From assembly GCA_051251725.1 (NCBI GenBank), contig JBPOFN010000003.1, forward strand, positions 124,001 to 188,000: DNA of 64,000 nt, in the 5' to 3' direction. Position 1 is the first letter of the stretch. Every line of letters begins with the position of its first letter. Below are positions 38,141 through 46,508 of this stretch, in pieces. A program made the translations under genes and the position numbers. The notes below the pieces were generated by a model. The model searched no databases. It saw only the letters and a list, made by a program, of their open reading frames with translations, and had not been told where the DNA came from. Origin of the DNA: JALZUE01 sp051251725. Lineage in GTDB: Bacteria; Pseudomonadota; Gammaproteobacteria; Enterobacterales; Alteromonadaceae.

Positions 38141-38812
38141 ATGGAATTATTTTATTCAACCAGTAAAGCACTCGACAAATGGCTTAAAGCTGAATTACCT
38201 ACATTAGTAGGAACTCAGAAAGGGCGAAATACAATTACCTCAAATGCCAAAACATTGAGCTGGCAGCTGCACATTATTGATAATTGTTATCGGTCATCGG
38301 ATAAAACAATTATTGCTACAGAAGCGCATAGCCGCTTTACCTGCTTTATACCTGTTTATATGCCAATAACGTTAGCCGAACTACATCAGCAACTTTGTAT
38401 GCAGTGGCAGCACTTATTAGTTGAAATGATAAGCGCGAATCAACTACTTGCTAATAGTGACGCAGTATTATTGTTAAGTAAGTTAGATGCACTAGCGTTT
38501 GATATTAGCTGGGCGAAAAATACCGATTTAAGTATTAATGGCCATATTACCGATGCCGGCATATGGATCACGCAAACTTTACGAGAAGAAAGGCTAGATG
38601 CCATGCCATTAGCATTAGCCGAAGACTTAGCCATGTACCTTAATAGCCAAGTTAAACGTATTAAACAGAGAAAAGAAAAGTTTATTCCAATAGAGCGTTT
38701 GTTTGAATACTGCCAGATGATCACCCAAGATAACGATAACAAGCAAGAACTTGAACCAACGGACGATTTACCTAGCAACGTTGTTAGATTCAGCGATTAT
38801 AAAAAACAGTGA
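38141..38812 (+). CDS. Hypothetical protein, former neighbour of helD
   Basis: This 223-residue protein has no signal peptide or membrane span and I do not recognise a family. It is mainly helical with a charged C-terminus rich in Asp, Glu and Lys. It begins ten bases after the displaced helicase 3' end, so before the island arrived it was probably the second gene of the helicase operon. It is now about 20 kb from the rest of helD and may lack its promoter unless the island or IS relics supply one. A LacI-operator-like GCAACGTTGTTA at 38775 lies inside the coding part and is probably chance. Confidence 0.7.
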   Translation: MELFYSTSKALDKWLKAELPTLVGTQKGRNTITSNAKTLSWQLHIIDNCYRSSDKTIIATEAHSRFTCFIPVYMPITLAELHQQLCMQWQHLLVEMISANQLLANSDAVLLLSKLDALAFDISWAKNTDLSINGHITDAGIWITQTLREERLDAMPLALAEDLAMYLNSQVKRIKQRKEKFIPIERLFEYCQMITQDNDNKQELEPTDDLPSNVVRFSDYKKQ

Positions 38813-38999
38813 TTTATAAAACAACCTAAACTAACACATTGAAAATATAAAAGAATGTGTCAGCAAAGGTCTAAAAATTCACAATTTAGGCGCTTTTATA
38901 TCAAAGCTACCTAAATAGAACATGCGGTGTCAAAAGCTTTACCGTAGCCATAAATCGAGCCTTTATGAATAATTAAAATAATAACGATTCAATAATATT

Positions 39000-40244
39000 T
39001 TAAAGTTGCTGGTTTAAAAGCATAACCTTTTCTTTCATAGTTTTTAGAATAATATTTGAACTACTTTTAGATACCCCAACATTGTTAAGCAGCTCATTGA
39101 TATTTAATATGTTATCCATGAGTTTTTGAGCAATAGGTTTTATTTCTTTTGGGTTTATACCGGCTTGTCGCGCCATAAGTTCAAGTGCTTTTTTAGTGGG
39201 TTTGACACCATCGCCAGCAAATGAGGTCATATGTTGCTGATAGGGCGAAGGAGAATAAACGACATCGTAAAAGGGCGACAACTGCCAGTTGTTATTATCA
39301 TCAGACAAAAATGCGAAATTCTTTGCGTGATCATCTTGATTACAAATTAAATAATTAAAGAGAGCTCTACTGATTAACTTCCTTGCTTCTGAAACACCAC
39401 ACATCATGCGTGTTGCTTTTATTAGGTCAACATAATCAAGTGACGGTTCTCGAAATGAAGCATCAAGCAGGCCACTTGCCGAAATCATATGAAAACGGCC
39501 ATAGTCACCAATACAATCAAATCTATCTTGCTTTAGCCAAAACCTATTGTGCTCGGCTTCGAGCAAGTCAAAGTTAGCAGTTTCTATTCCGCATTCATTT
39601 GCTAGTGTCATACAGCAATATTCAATCAAGCTTTCTTCATGTGATAAAGAAAATTTTTCAGAGGTAAGTTTAATAATACAAGGCTTACCTGTTGCATTTT
39701 TATCAGTAGAATAGGTACCGTTAGCTAACTGAGTTGCATTGATTTTTGGTCTATCACCGCCAGAGCCCGCCGTATTCATGAGGCTTTCAATCAATTCTGT
39801 TTCTGTGCCTTCAAACTCAGCTACAGCTAATTTACCTAATGTTTGAATAGAGAGCTCTTGAGGAATATTTTTAGAAAGCTCACTGGTGGGTTCATAATAA
39901 AGGGCACCTAAACAGTTATCACCGATAAATGCCAAACGTTCTAGCTGTGTTATTTGTTTAGGATCATAACCATTTTTTCTAAAAATTTTATCCATTAAAT
40001 ACAAACCCCAGCCATCAGGTAGGCTGTCAGCAAAAACGCCATGTAATTTATTATGCGGTATCTGCGGAGCGAGTTGGGCTTGTAAATAATCTTCTAAAGC
40101 AAAAGGGGAAATACTTGAATATTGCGTTAAATATTGTTCATCGTACTGAAAATATATTCCCGTTTTATTTTCGGCAAGTTCGCCTACCTTGATAGAGTTG
40201 CCATCAGAGAGTTTTCGCTTAACAACTAACTTATGTTTAAGCAT
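39000..40244 (-). CDS. hipA: HipA-family serine/threonine kinase toxin
   Basis: This 414-residue protein is a HipA-type kinase. The N-terminal subdomain has FADSLPDGWG. A GSGGDRPK loop at about 160-167 matches the glycine-rich segment, IIKL near 191 holds the ATP-binding Lys, NQDDHAKNF (302-309) is the catalytic loop and FYDVV supplies the metal-binding D327. HipA kinases phosphorylate targets such as aminoacyl-tRNA synthetases and arrest growth. Its gene overlaps hipB by eight bases and both are read leftwards from a promoter with two palindromes. All key residues are present, so the toxin looks functional. Confidence 0.92.
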   Translation of the reverse strand: MLKHKLVVKRKLSDGNSIKVGELAENKTGIYFQYDEQYLTQYSSISPFALEDYLQAQLAPQIPHNKLHGVFADSLPDGWGLYLMDKIFRKNGYDPKQITQLERLAFIGDNCLGALYYEPTSELSKNIPQELSIQTLGKLAVAEFEGTETELIESLMNTAGSGGDRPKINATQLANGTYSTDKNATGKPCIIKLTSEKFSLSHEESLIEYCCMTLANECGIETANFDLLEAEHNRFWLKQDRFDCIGDYGRFHMISASGLLDASFREPSLDYVDLIKATRMMCGVSEARKLISRALFNYLICNQDDHAKNFAFLSDDNNNWQLSPFYDVVYSPSPYQQHMTSFAGDGVKPTKKALELMARQAGINPKEIKPIAQKLMDNILNINELLNNVGVSKSSSNIILKTMKEKVMLLNQQL

Positions 40245-40509
40245 CTTTAAGCACCTCGTCTAAGTTTTTCGGAGAATCGGTCAACTGGGTGAGTTTTTGC
40301 AGTTCTGTGAGCTTACCTAATTCTGCATAAAGCATGAGAAACTGCCTAAATGATATTTCACCTGTGTTTTCAAACTTACGAATGGTGCTGTCGGGTACCC
40401 CTGTTTTTTCAGAAAACTCTTTACTACTAAAGCCCTTCATTTTTCGAGCTTTTTTGCAAAACTGGCTAAATTCTAACTGTAAATCAAAAGGGGTTAGTAA
40501 CGAGAGCAT
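40237..40509 (-). CDS. hipB: HipB-like XRE antitoxin/repressor
   Basis: This 90-residue protein has a Cro/C1-type helix-turn-helix (FSSKEFSEKTGVPDSTIRKFE at about 27-47). It is the expected antitoxin and autorepressor for the overlapping HipA kinase. Two palindromes lie directly upstream of its start at 40526 and 40565, fitting repressor binding. The C-terminus is short and lacks obvious extra domains. Confidence 0.9.
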   Translation of the reverse strand: MLSLLTPFDLQLEFSQFCKKARKMKGFSSKEFSEKTGVPDSTIRKFENTGEISFRQFLMLYAELGKLTELQKLTQLTDSPKNLDEVLKDA

Positions 40510-40525
40510 ACAAAGTTCCCAAAAT

Positions 40526-40539
40526 GCTACTATAGTAGC
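40526..40539. promoter_or_regulatory. HipB operator 1
   Basis: Perfect 14-base palindrome GCTACTATAGTAGC, 16 bases upstream of the hipB start; likely covers the promoter. Confidence 0.7.
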
Positions 40540-40564
40540 TAATATCGCTTTTTATTATAGTTTA

Positions 40565-40582
40565 TTGCTATCTTAGTAGCAA
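40565..40582. promoter_or_regulatory. HipB operator 2
   Basis: TTGCTATCTTAGTAGCAA, an imperfect palindrome with the same GCTA...TAGC half-sites, 41 bases (centre to centre) from operator 1. Confidence 0.65.
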
Positions 40583-40912
40583 TTTTATGGTTATAGTGAT
40601 TGTGTTTTATTAGAGATGCATCTTAAAAATAACAACAAAAGGTAAATCCAAAAATTGGCAAATGCGAAGGTGATCCCCCATTTTTATCCCCTAGTGACAC
40701 AAGTAAGTGACAATGCATGCCCAAAATACTTTGTTGAACTCAGCTTTAATACAAGTTTCATCAAACAAAATTAAAAAATAAAAGCCATCAACTTACTGAT
40801 GTGTAATAAGTTTACATTTTATCTTTTGACATAAAGCGATTAATTTGGCAATCTTGAGGTCTTGTCATGGATGACCCTATTCGTGTACAAAAGTACAGTT
40901 AGGATGACATAA
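40583..40912. other. Intergenic region between hipBA and methyltransferase relic
   Basis: About 330 bases with no credible gene. The left end is the upstream flank of the hipBA promoter; nothing else is recognised. Confidence 0.35.
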
Positions 40913-41272
40913 TTGACACCCCAGTTTTATAACACCAATGCGCTTGAATTATCACAGCAATACCTTTCAAAATCGTTTGAACAGGTGCATAAAAGCTGGT
41001 CGCATTTTTTACCTGCTATTTTCAATAATCCTCACGCACGTATTCTTGATTTAGGTGCGGGCGCTGGGCGTGACGCTAAATATTTCACTGCGCCAGTTGA
41101 GAAGCCCCCAAAAAAACATGTTGAACAAACACAGCTAAAACGTTTTTTTGCCGAAGCCAATATCGCTTTACCGGGATTAAATTCAAACAACGATTCAATA
41201 GATGATTTATTTGAAGCGCTAGTGATGCAACTGGGAAGATTGAAAGAAATGCAGCAGTTGAGGGAGTGGTGA
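40913..41272 (+). pseudogene. Truncated SAM-dependent methyltransferase
   Basis: A 119-residue frame opens with TTG at 40913, with AGGA eight bases before. Its first 60 residues match the N-terminus of class I methyltransferases (FYNTNALELSQQYLSKSFEQ; motif I ILDLGAGAGRDAKYF). The remaining methyltransferase motifs are missing. From about residue 61 an unrelated, Pro/Lys-rich then acidic tail follows (VEKPPKKHVEQTQLKRFF), so this is a chimera left by a deletion. It cannot be an active methyltransferase. It marks the left edge of the reverse-transcriptase operon. Confidence 0.65.
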
Positions 41273-41536
41273 ATTGTTTTCAGCTCTATTTACTATTTTG
41301 GCCAGTAGTTTTATGTACAAATAATAATGGGTCCGGCTGCTCTAAAAGCTAGAGTCAATTGATTAATTGTTAGAAAGCGGATTTACAATAAACATAATTA
41401 AGAATATGGGGAAATAACGGTTTGTATTTTAAAGTTATAAATACAGATCTTATAGCACTATAATTGGTTGGCCTTATATATTGAATAAAGGGCTTTATAG
41501 TTCTAAGGTTTATAAAAAAATTTTAAAGGGGGAAAT

Positions 41537-42181
41537 GTGATAGACAAAGCTAAGTTAGGTTTTTGGGAATTATTTACTTATTTTTTGATTGGCTTGTTGA
41601 TAACTGCATTTATTACAGTTTATGCGATTCAATTTGATTATGTCTCATGGGCTAAAGTTGTTAAAATCACTAAAGAAAGCGGTGCGGCAGGGGTTGTTTT
41701 TTTTCCGATATTATTTCTAGTTTTTGGGCTTGTATTCGAACCTTTTAGTAATTACGTTCTTGAATTTTTTGAAAAAAAATTGCCTTTTCTAAAACGAAGA
41801 GAGCCCAGAGGCGTGGCAGCTCTTTTTCCTATTCTAGCTCACTACCTTCCTGCTAGTTTAGGTGAGAGGCAAAGGTTTAGGTATTGTAAAGCGGTAGTTG
41901 AACAAAATTTCCCTAATTCTAATCTTTCAGTATTCTTAGCTAGGTTTGGTTTTTATCGCAGCTTAGGGGTACTAATGTTGCTCCTTTTTCCTGTTACGCT
42001 TTTCTTAATCGACATTACAATTTGTTCAGCTTTAGCTTCATCAATTTATCTGATTTTGAGTTTTACCTTTATCAAAAGAGCACAATCGTTTAAAGGGCAT
42101 ATGGAATATGAGGCTTTCTTTAATTTTATAGCTTATAGAGAAAATGTGATTTTTAAGGGTAATAACCCTCAAAAGCCATAA
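41537..42181 (+). CDS. Membrane protein encoded ahead of the two reverse transcriptases
   Basis: This 214-residue protein starts with GTG at 41537, after a strong AAAGGGGGA site. It has two hydrophobic spans near the N-terminus (about residues 10-35 and 52-75) and a third hydrophobic region, probably two spans, at about 150-185. A basic, likely cytoplasmic loop lies between. I do not recognise the family. It is 22 bases before the first reverse-transcriptase gene and clearly in the same operon. Membrane proteins in defence operons often act as effectors or as membrane anchors; either role here is inference. I do not recall it as a standard DRT3 component, so it may be an accessory gene. Confidence 0.75.
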   Translation: MIDKAKLGFWELFTYFLIGLLITAFITVYAIQFDYVSWAKVVKITKESGAAGVVFFPILFLVFGLVFEPFSNYVLEFFEKKLPFLKRREPRGVAALFPILAHYLPASLGERQRFRYCKAVVEQNFPNSNLSVFLARFGFYRSLGVLMLLLFPVTLFLIDITICSALASSIYLILSFTFIKRAQSFKGHMEYEAFFNFIAYRENVIFKGNNPQKP

Positions 42182-42203
42182 TATTCAACAAGGAGTAGTT
42201 AAA

Positions 42204-43439
42204 GTGCTAAATCAGAGTATTAATGAAAAAAATTTAAAACTATTAAAAGGCAGAACTTTTCAAAAGTTTCTGAAGGGCAATGATAGCGATTTAGCTTTTA
42301 CTAAAGTATTAGATGATTTAAACAATAAGCTTTCCGATAGTGCTTATGCTTTTGATGATTTTATCCCGAAAATGGTTAATGGCAAGTCCGGTTATGATTG
42401 TGCAAACCCAGAAGATGAACTAGTTCTAAAAAAACTTAATGATAATATTAAACGACTATTTAAAGTCAAAACCTCAGATCGACATGCAATAGTTAAGCAA
42501 ACAATCTCCTTACTTCAAGATTCCCAACCAATTTCAATCATTAGACTAGATATTAAAAATTTTTATGAAAGCATTGATAGGCATAAAATCATATCTTTCG
42601 TAAATGATCAGTGGTTGTTATCCCATCAAAATAGAATGATTCTCAAGTCGTTTAATGAATCAAGTCAAATCAAAGCAACAACAGGTTTGCCTCGTGGTTT
42701 ATCGATAAGCTCAACTCTTTCGGAACTAGGTTTGAGGCGTTTTGATTCTAAGGTGAGAAAAATAAAAGACGTTTACTTCTACGGGAGATTTGTAGATGAC
42801 ATGGTTATATTTTGCACTAGAAATCCGCATGAAATTATTGATGAAATATCAGGCTTATTATCAGAACTTGACTTAAATCTTGAATTTAATGATAAGACAT
42901 TTATTTTCAATGCTGAAGTCAAAAATGAAAAGACGGCGTTTATTGATTACTTAGGATATAAAATTACCTTTGAGGCGTTACCTGAACAAACTAAGCCTAG
43001 AGAACTTACCGTTCAGATTAGTGAAAAAAAAATTCATAAAATAAAGGATAGACTTCACAAGTCATTTCGCTCTTACTGTAGGACTAGAACGTTTGATTTA
43101 TTGCTAGCTAGGCTGAAATTTTTAACTGGAAATCAATATATTATCGGAGATATTGATAGGACTAAGTTAAAGTCAGGAATTTATTATAATTACCCTCTGT
43201 TGACGACAAATTTTCAACTAAAGCAATTAGATACATTTTATCAAAAGTTACTAATCAGTAAGGCACCACATATATCTAAAGCAATGTCGATGATAAAAAA
43301 ACATAATACCACCAGCGGAATTAAAACAAACTCAAGACTTCAGCAAATTCAACGAATGTCGTTTTCCTTTGGTTTTGAGAAGAAAGTGATGAATTCTTTT
43401 GATAGAAAAATGAGTCGAAAAATAAAGGGATGTTGGTAA
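42204..43439 (+). CDS. drt3a: Reverse transcriptase, probable Drt3a (UG3 type)
   Basis: This 411-residue reverse transcriptase starts with GTG at 42204 with AAGGAG eight bases before. Palm motifs are intact: RLDIKNFYESID with D116, GLPRGLSISSTLSEL (161-175), and GRFVDDM with D198-D199. It lacks the maturase and endonuclease domains of group II intron enzymes, and no retron structure precedes it. A short one-domain reverse transcriptase followed immediately by a second, larger and unlike one matches the DRT3 layout (UG3 plus UG8). In DRT3, as I recall the literature, Drt3a copies an AC-repeat template inside a partner ncRNA to make poly(GT) DNA. The stop codon abuts the next start. Confidence 0.78.
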   Translation: MLNQSINEKNLKLLKGRTFQKFLKGNDSDLAFTKVLDDLNNKLSDSAYAFDDFIPKMVNGKSGYDCANPEDELVLKKLNDNIKRLFKVKTSDRHAIVKQTISLLQDSQPISIIRLDIKNFYESIDRHKIISFVNDQWLLSHQNRMILKSFNESSQIKATTGLPRGLSISSTLSELGLRRFDSKVRKIKDVYFYGRFVDDMVIFCTRNPHEIIDEISGLLSELDLNLEFNDKTFIFNAEVKNEKTAFIDYLGYKITFEALPEQTKPRELTVQISEKKIHKIKDRLHKSFRSYCRTRTFDLLLARLKFLTGNQYIIGDIDRTKLKSGIYYNYPLLTTNFQLKQLDTFYQKLLISKAPHISKAMSMIKKHNTTSGIKTNSRLQQIQRMSFSFGFEKKVMNSFDRKMSRKIKGCW

Positions 43440-45431
43440 ATGGCTAAAATAAAAATTGATAAGCATGATTACCTAAGGGTCATGCTTACAGAAACCTTGC
43501 CTTACGAAGTTCCTATTACTTTTCTTAATGAAGGCTTTTACTTTTATTTACGAGAACTTGATAATAAGAAAAAACGTGGCTGTAAATCAACTCGACCGAT
43601 TGACCAATTTATATCACGTTTTTTTAATTACGACGATTATACTAAACCTTATAATTATCGAATTAATAAGAACTCCACAAGCAAACGATTACTATCTGTT
43701 CCTCATCCTACAATACAGCGTAAGGTGACTGACTTTTATAAAGAATACGATTCATTGATAACTGAGTTGTGCAGTAAGAGTCCGATATCCTTAAGGGCAC
43801 CTTTTAGGGTTGCTAGTCGTTTTTATGAAAAAGAATTAGTTAATTACGAAGATAGAAGTGCTCTCGGGCGTGTCGATGCAATTGAAACGGAAAAAGGTGC
43901 TTTTGAGAAAAAATCTGATTACGCTAGTTCTTATTTTACATATCGAAAATACAACTTTTTATACAAATACTATGATTCATATGAATCGCATAGAATAGAG
44001 AAAAAATTTGAACACTTAACCCGATTTGATATTTCAAAGTGTTTTCATAATATCTATATTCCCACATTATCTTGGGCAGTTAAAACGAAAGAATTTTCTA
44101 AAAAACATAAGGGTGCGTATTCATTTGAAGGTAAATTTCAGAAAATCATGCAAAATGCTAATTATTTGGAATCAAGCGGAATCATTGTTGGTCCTGAGTT
44201 CTCTAGAATATTTGCTGAAATAATTTTACAAGACATTGATTTAAATATCATGGATAGACTCAGGAGCGAGTTGGGTTTGCACTTTGGTAGCGATTATACA
44301 ATTCGTAGATATGTTGATGATTATTTTTTATACACACCTAATTCTACTATACCTAACAAGATATTGACGCTGGTTAAAGATGAGCTTGAAAAATACAAGC
44401 TGTACATTAATGAATCAAAAACTGAGTTTTTATGTGTGCCTTTTATAACTGGGTTAACTATTGCAAAAATGGATTGCAGTTTATTAGTAAGAGAGTTATT
44501 TAAAGGCTTTAACAAAGAACCTCATGACTCTGAATCGGAAGAGTTACACATTAAATTCAACAACCCAGGAAGAGAGTCCAATAGATTTATTAAAAACTTA
44601 AAAAGAGTCGTAAAGGATAACGATGTTAGTTATGAAAGCCTTTCAGGGTATACGTTAGCCGAAATTCGCCGTCGATTATTTAAACTTTTAGAAGATGACA
44701 GAGTAGTAAAATCAATTTTTGAAGGTGATTCTACAACAATTCAAAAAGTGATGCTTTTGGTTATTGAAATATCATTCTTTGTTTACAGTATGGATATCAG
44801 GGTTCGAACTACTTATATAATAACTCAACTAATAGTTCGCTTAAATAATATTACAAAAAATAGAACTGTAGAATTTAAAGATGAAATCAGAAAGAAAATT
44901 TATGATGAATCGAACCTTTTACTATCGAAGATGTTAATGAAAGATAAGGCAAATAGTATTGAAACGCTTAATTTGTTAATTGGTATAAGAACAAATATTG
45001 ACGATTACCCTATTGATAATTCGAAACTATTAGATTTGTTTAACCTAGAGTTAACTAGTGATGAAAAAATTAAGTTTATCAAAAGTCACAATGAAATTGG
45101 TTATTTTCAGGCAATGGTTTTGTCTGGCTTTATAAGAGAATCACAGCCTGTAGTAACTAAATTTTTAGAAGAATATATTTTTAATATTATTAATTCAGCT
45201 GAAGATGTCCAACATAATACTGAGTTAACTTGTATGTTTTTTGATTCAATTAGTTGCCCTTACTTCTCTAAGGAGTTTAAGATTAAACTAATATCAATAT
45301 TTTCAACAATTACCTCTGTTGAAGTTGAAAATATTTTTACCTTTTTAAGTACAAGAGAGTGGTTTTTTACTTGGAAGGATAATAACTTAGCTCAAACCTT
45401 AATGAAAAAAGAATTGCGTAGCCCTTATTAA
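43440..45431 (+). CDS. drt3b: Reverse transcriptase, probable Drt3b (UG8 type)
   Basis: This 663-residue protein has its palm in the first half. RFDISKCFHNIY holds D197, GIIVGPEFSRIFAEIIL (247-263) resembles the motif-4 region, and RRYVDDYFLYT carries YVDD at 291-294. An insertion of about 60 residues lies before the first Asp motif. The C-terminal 300 residues are helical and have no recognised domain. The start directly follows the Drt3a stop codon (TAAATG), with AAAGGGA upstream, so the two are translationally coupled. Size and pairing fit Drt3b, reported to make the complementary poly(AC) strand without a nucleic-acid template. A structured RNA region begins 14 bases after the stop. Confidence 0.78.
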   Translation: MAKIKIDKHDYLRVMLTETLPYEVPITFLNEGFYFYLRELDNKKKRGCKSTRPIDQFISRFFNYDDYTKPYNYRINKNSTSKRLLSVPHPTIQRKVTDFYKEYDSLITELCSKSPISLRAPFRVASRFYEKELVNYEDRSALGRVDAIETEKGAFEKKSDYASSYFTYRKYNFLYKYYDSYESHRIEKKFEHLTRFDISKCFHNIYIPTLSWAVKTKEFSKKHKGAYSFEGKFQKIMQNANYLESSGIIVGPEFSRIFAEIILQDIDLNIMDRLRSELGLHFGSDYTIRRYVDDYFLYTPNSTIPNKILTLVKDELEKYKLYINESKTEFLCVPFITGLTIAKMDCSLLVRELFKGFNKEPHDSESEELHIKFNNPGRESNRFIKNLKRVVKDNDVSYESLSGYTLAEIRRRLFKLLEDDRVVKSIFEGDSTTIQKVMLLVIEISFFVYSMDIRVRTTYIITQLIVRLNNITKNRTVEFKDEIRKKIYDESNLLLSKMLMKDKANSIETLNLLIGIRTNIDDYPIDNSKLLDLFNLELTSDEKIKFIKSHNEIGYFQAMVLSGFIRESQPVVTKFLEEYIFNIINSAEDVQHNTELTCMFFDSISCPYFSKEFKIKLISIFSTITSVEVENIFTFLSTREWFFTWKDNNLAQTLMKKELRSPY

Positions 45432-45445
45432 GTATTTACACTTGT

Positions 45446-45542
45446 GTTGTTGGGAAGTTCTATATTGTAAGTTGTTTATTTAAAGCTTCTTTCATTGCTG
45501 CCAAGTGCAGCTCACACGCTAGGATATAGGATTACCAACAAC
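45446..45542 (+). ncRNA. Candidate DRT3 ncRNA with closing stem and CACAC stretch
   Basis: About 97 bases fold into nested stems. GTTGTTGG (45446-45453) pairs perfectly with CCAACAAC (45535-45542). Inside it TTCTATAT (45458-45465) pairs with ATATAGGA (45524-45531) with one G-T pair. A GCTGC-CAAGT-GCAGC hairpin (45497-45511) comes next, and an unpaired TCACACG follows at 45512-45518. The CACAC there could serve as the AC-repeat template described for DRT3 ncRNAs, though the published motif as I recall it (ACACAC) is longer. No open frame covers it. A strong terminator follows at 45552. Exact ends and expression are unknown. Confidence 0.6.
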
Positions 45543-45551
45543 CTATTCAAG

Positions 45552-45578
45552 AAAAGAGAGCATATATGCTCTCTTTTT
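45552..45578 (+). terminator. Rho-independent terminator of the DRT3-like operon/ncRNA
   Basis: GAGAGCAT (45556-45563) and ATGCTCTC (45566-45573) are perfect arms extended by flanking A and T runs, followed by TTTTT. It lies ten bases after the closing stem of the ncRNA candidate. Confidence 0.85.
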
Positions 45579-45664
45579 GTTTTTTAATAATTAATAGGGG
45601 CAGATACACTTTTAATATTTTCATGTAAATAATTGGATAATGTTTTAATTAATTGATTAACGCC

Positions 45665-45893
45665 CTAACCAACAGCCAATTTAGCCGTCTCATGCCACAA
45701 GTACGCTGGCATGGGATGTTTTAACTTCCACGTTATATTCATTGGTTGGCTACCTTCGTATTTTACAAAATCTACCGGGCCAAAATTCACAAAACGCATT
45801 CTTCTGCCATTTTCGTCTTTTGCTTGTTCACGCACAAATAAGATGAAGGCTTGTTTTCGTGCTGCTTTATATAAATTAACCCTCGACTTGATT
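45665..45893 (-). pseudogene. Degenerate copy of the C-terminus of the PLD-helicase-DUF3427 protein
   Basis: On the minus strand this reads about 75 residues nearly identical to the last 75 of the helicase at 46990-50196 (REQAKDENG, FVNFGPVDFVKYEGSQPMNI, WHETAKLAVG-stop). The two copies differ at many bases (roughly one in seven by eye), so this is an old paralogous remnant, not a recent duplication. The rest of the gene is gone. It sits right after the DRT3-like operon, implying that the operon replaced or displaced another copy of this helicase locus. Confidence 0.8.
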
Positions 45894-45965
45894 CAGGCTT
45901 AGCACTATTTGTGAAATTTCATCAGTGAAGGTCACCAAGCTGAATATATTGATGACCTTATAATC

Positions 45966-46439
45966 TTAGTTTGTAGCCCTCAGTGCAGGCAAAGTACTGT
46001 CTATTTTTAATGTTGCTGAATGAAGTAAACACCCTGTAAGCCCACCCAAAAGTGCATAAATCCAAATGTTTTTTTCATTTATTAACCCTAGGAATGCGCC
46101 GACTGCGGTGCCAGCGACAGTGCAATTAAGCTGGGAACTTTTTGAGGAACCATAAATTAAGTAGTGTGCTATATGTTGGCAGTTTTTTGAAATGAGACAA
46201 TATCGAGTATCCCCAGCAAATATTTCTACCATCCTTGAAGATAAGGTTTCAACGTCGAGATGTTCAACATTAATAACATTGACGTGTTGTTCATTAGCAA
46301 ATTCTTCGTAGTTAACAATATTGACACCAGTTTTAGGTATAGTGTGGACTACTTTACCTTGCCCTAAATAAATTGCAGTGTGTTCAAAGATCCCTTTCTT
46401 ACGTAATAGTAAAGATCCTATTTTTAAGTTATGATGCAT
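45966..46439 (-). CDS. LRAT/NlpC-P60-like protein with hydrophobic glycine-rich C-terminus
   Basis: This 157-residue protein has the layout of LRAT-type acyltransferases/peptidases. HTAIYLG gives H20, VHTIP gives H32 (12 residues on, the same spacing as the LRAT histidines), and the NCQHIAHYL block supplies the nucleophile C87. After residue 105 comes a glycine/alanine-rich hydrophobic region (AGTAVGAFLGL, then IWIYALLGGLTGCLL), probably two membrane spans. It is divergent from the XRE regulator gene at 46509 with inverted repeats between. LRAT-like proteins act on lipids; activity on membrane lipids would fit the membrane tail but is inference. Confidence 0.75.
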   Translation of the reverse strand: MHHNLKIGSLLLRKKGIFEHTAIYLGQGKVVHTIPKTGVNIVNYEEFANEQHVNVINVEHLDVETLSSRMVEIFAGDTRYCLISKNCQHIAHYLIYGSSKSSQLNCTVAGTAVGAFLGLINEKNIWIYALLGGLTGCLLHSATLKIDSTLPALRATN

Positions 46440-46453
46440 GTAAATCCTATATG

Positions 46454-46485
46454 TATGCGTTTAAAGTATATAGGTTAAACGTATA
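46454..46485. promoter_or_regulatory. Inverted repeat between LRAT-like and XRE genes
   Basis: TATGCGTTTAA (46454-46464) and TTAAACGTATA (46475-46485) form inverted arms with one mismatch across a ten-base spacer. It lies in the 69-base divergent gap and is the likely XRE operator. Confidence 0.55.
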
Positions 46486-46508
46486 TGTATTCACTGTAAA
46501 GGTTTTCT

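Noticed and set aside
38775..38786. LacI-operator-like GCAACGTTGTTA inside the gene at 38141
   Set aside because: It lies in the coding 3' end, outside the direct repeats, and not near a promoter; its codons are explained by the protein.
41273..41536. Region upstream of the reverse-transcriptase operon as site of the ncRNA
   Set aside because: No strong nested stems and no AC repeat were visible there, in contrast with the downstream region.
42204..45431. Retron or group II intron origin of the reverse transcriptases
   Set aside because: No msr/msd-like region upstream, no maturase or endonuclease domain, and two unlike reverse transcriptases in tandem do not fit either class.
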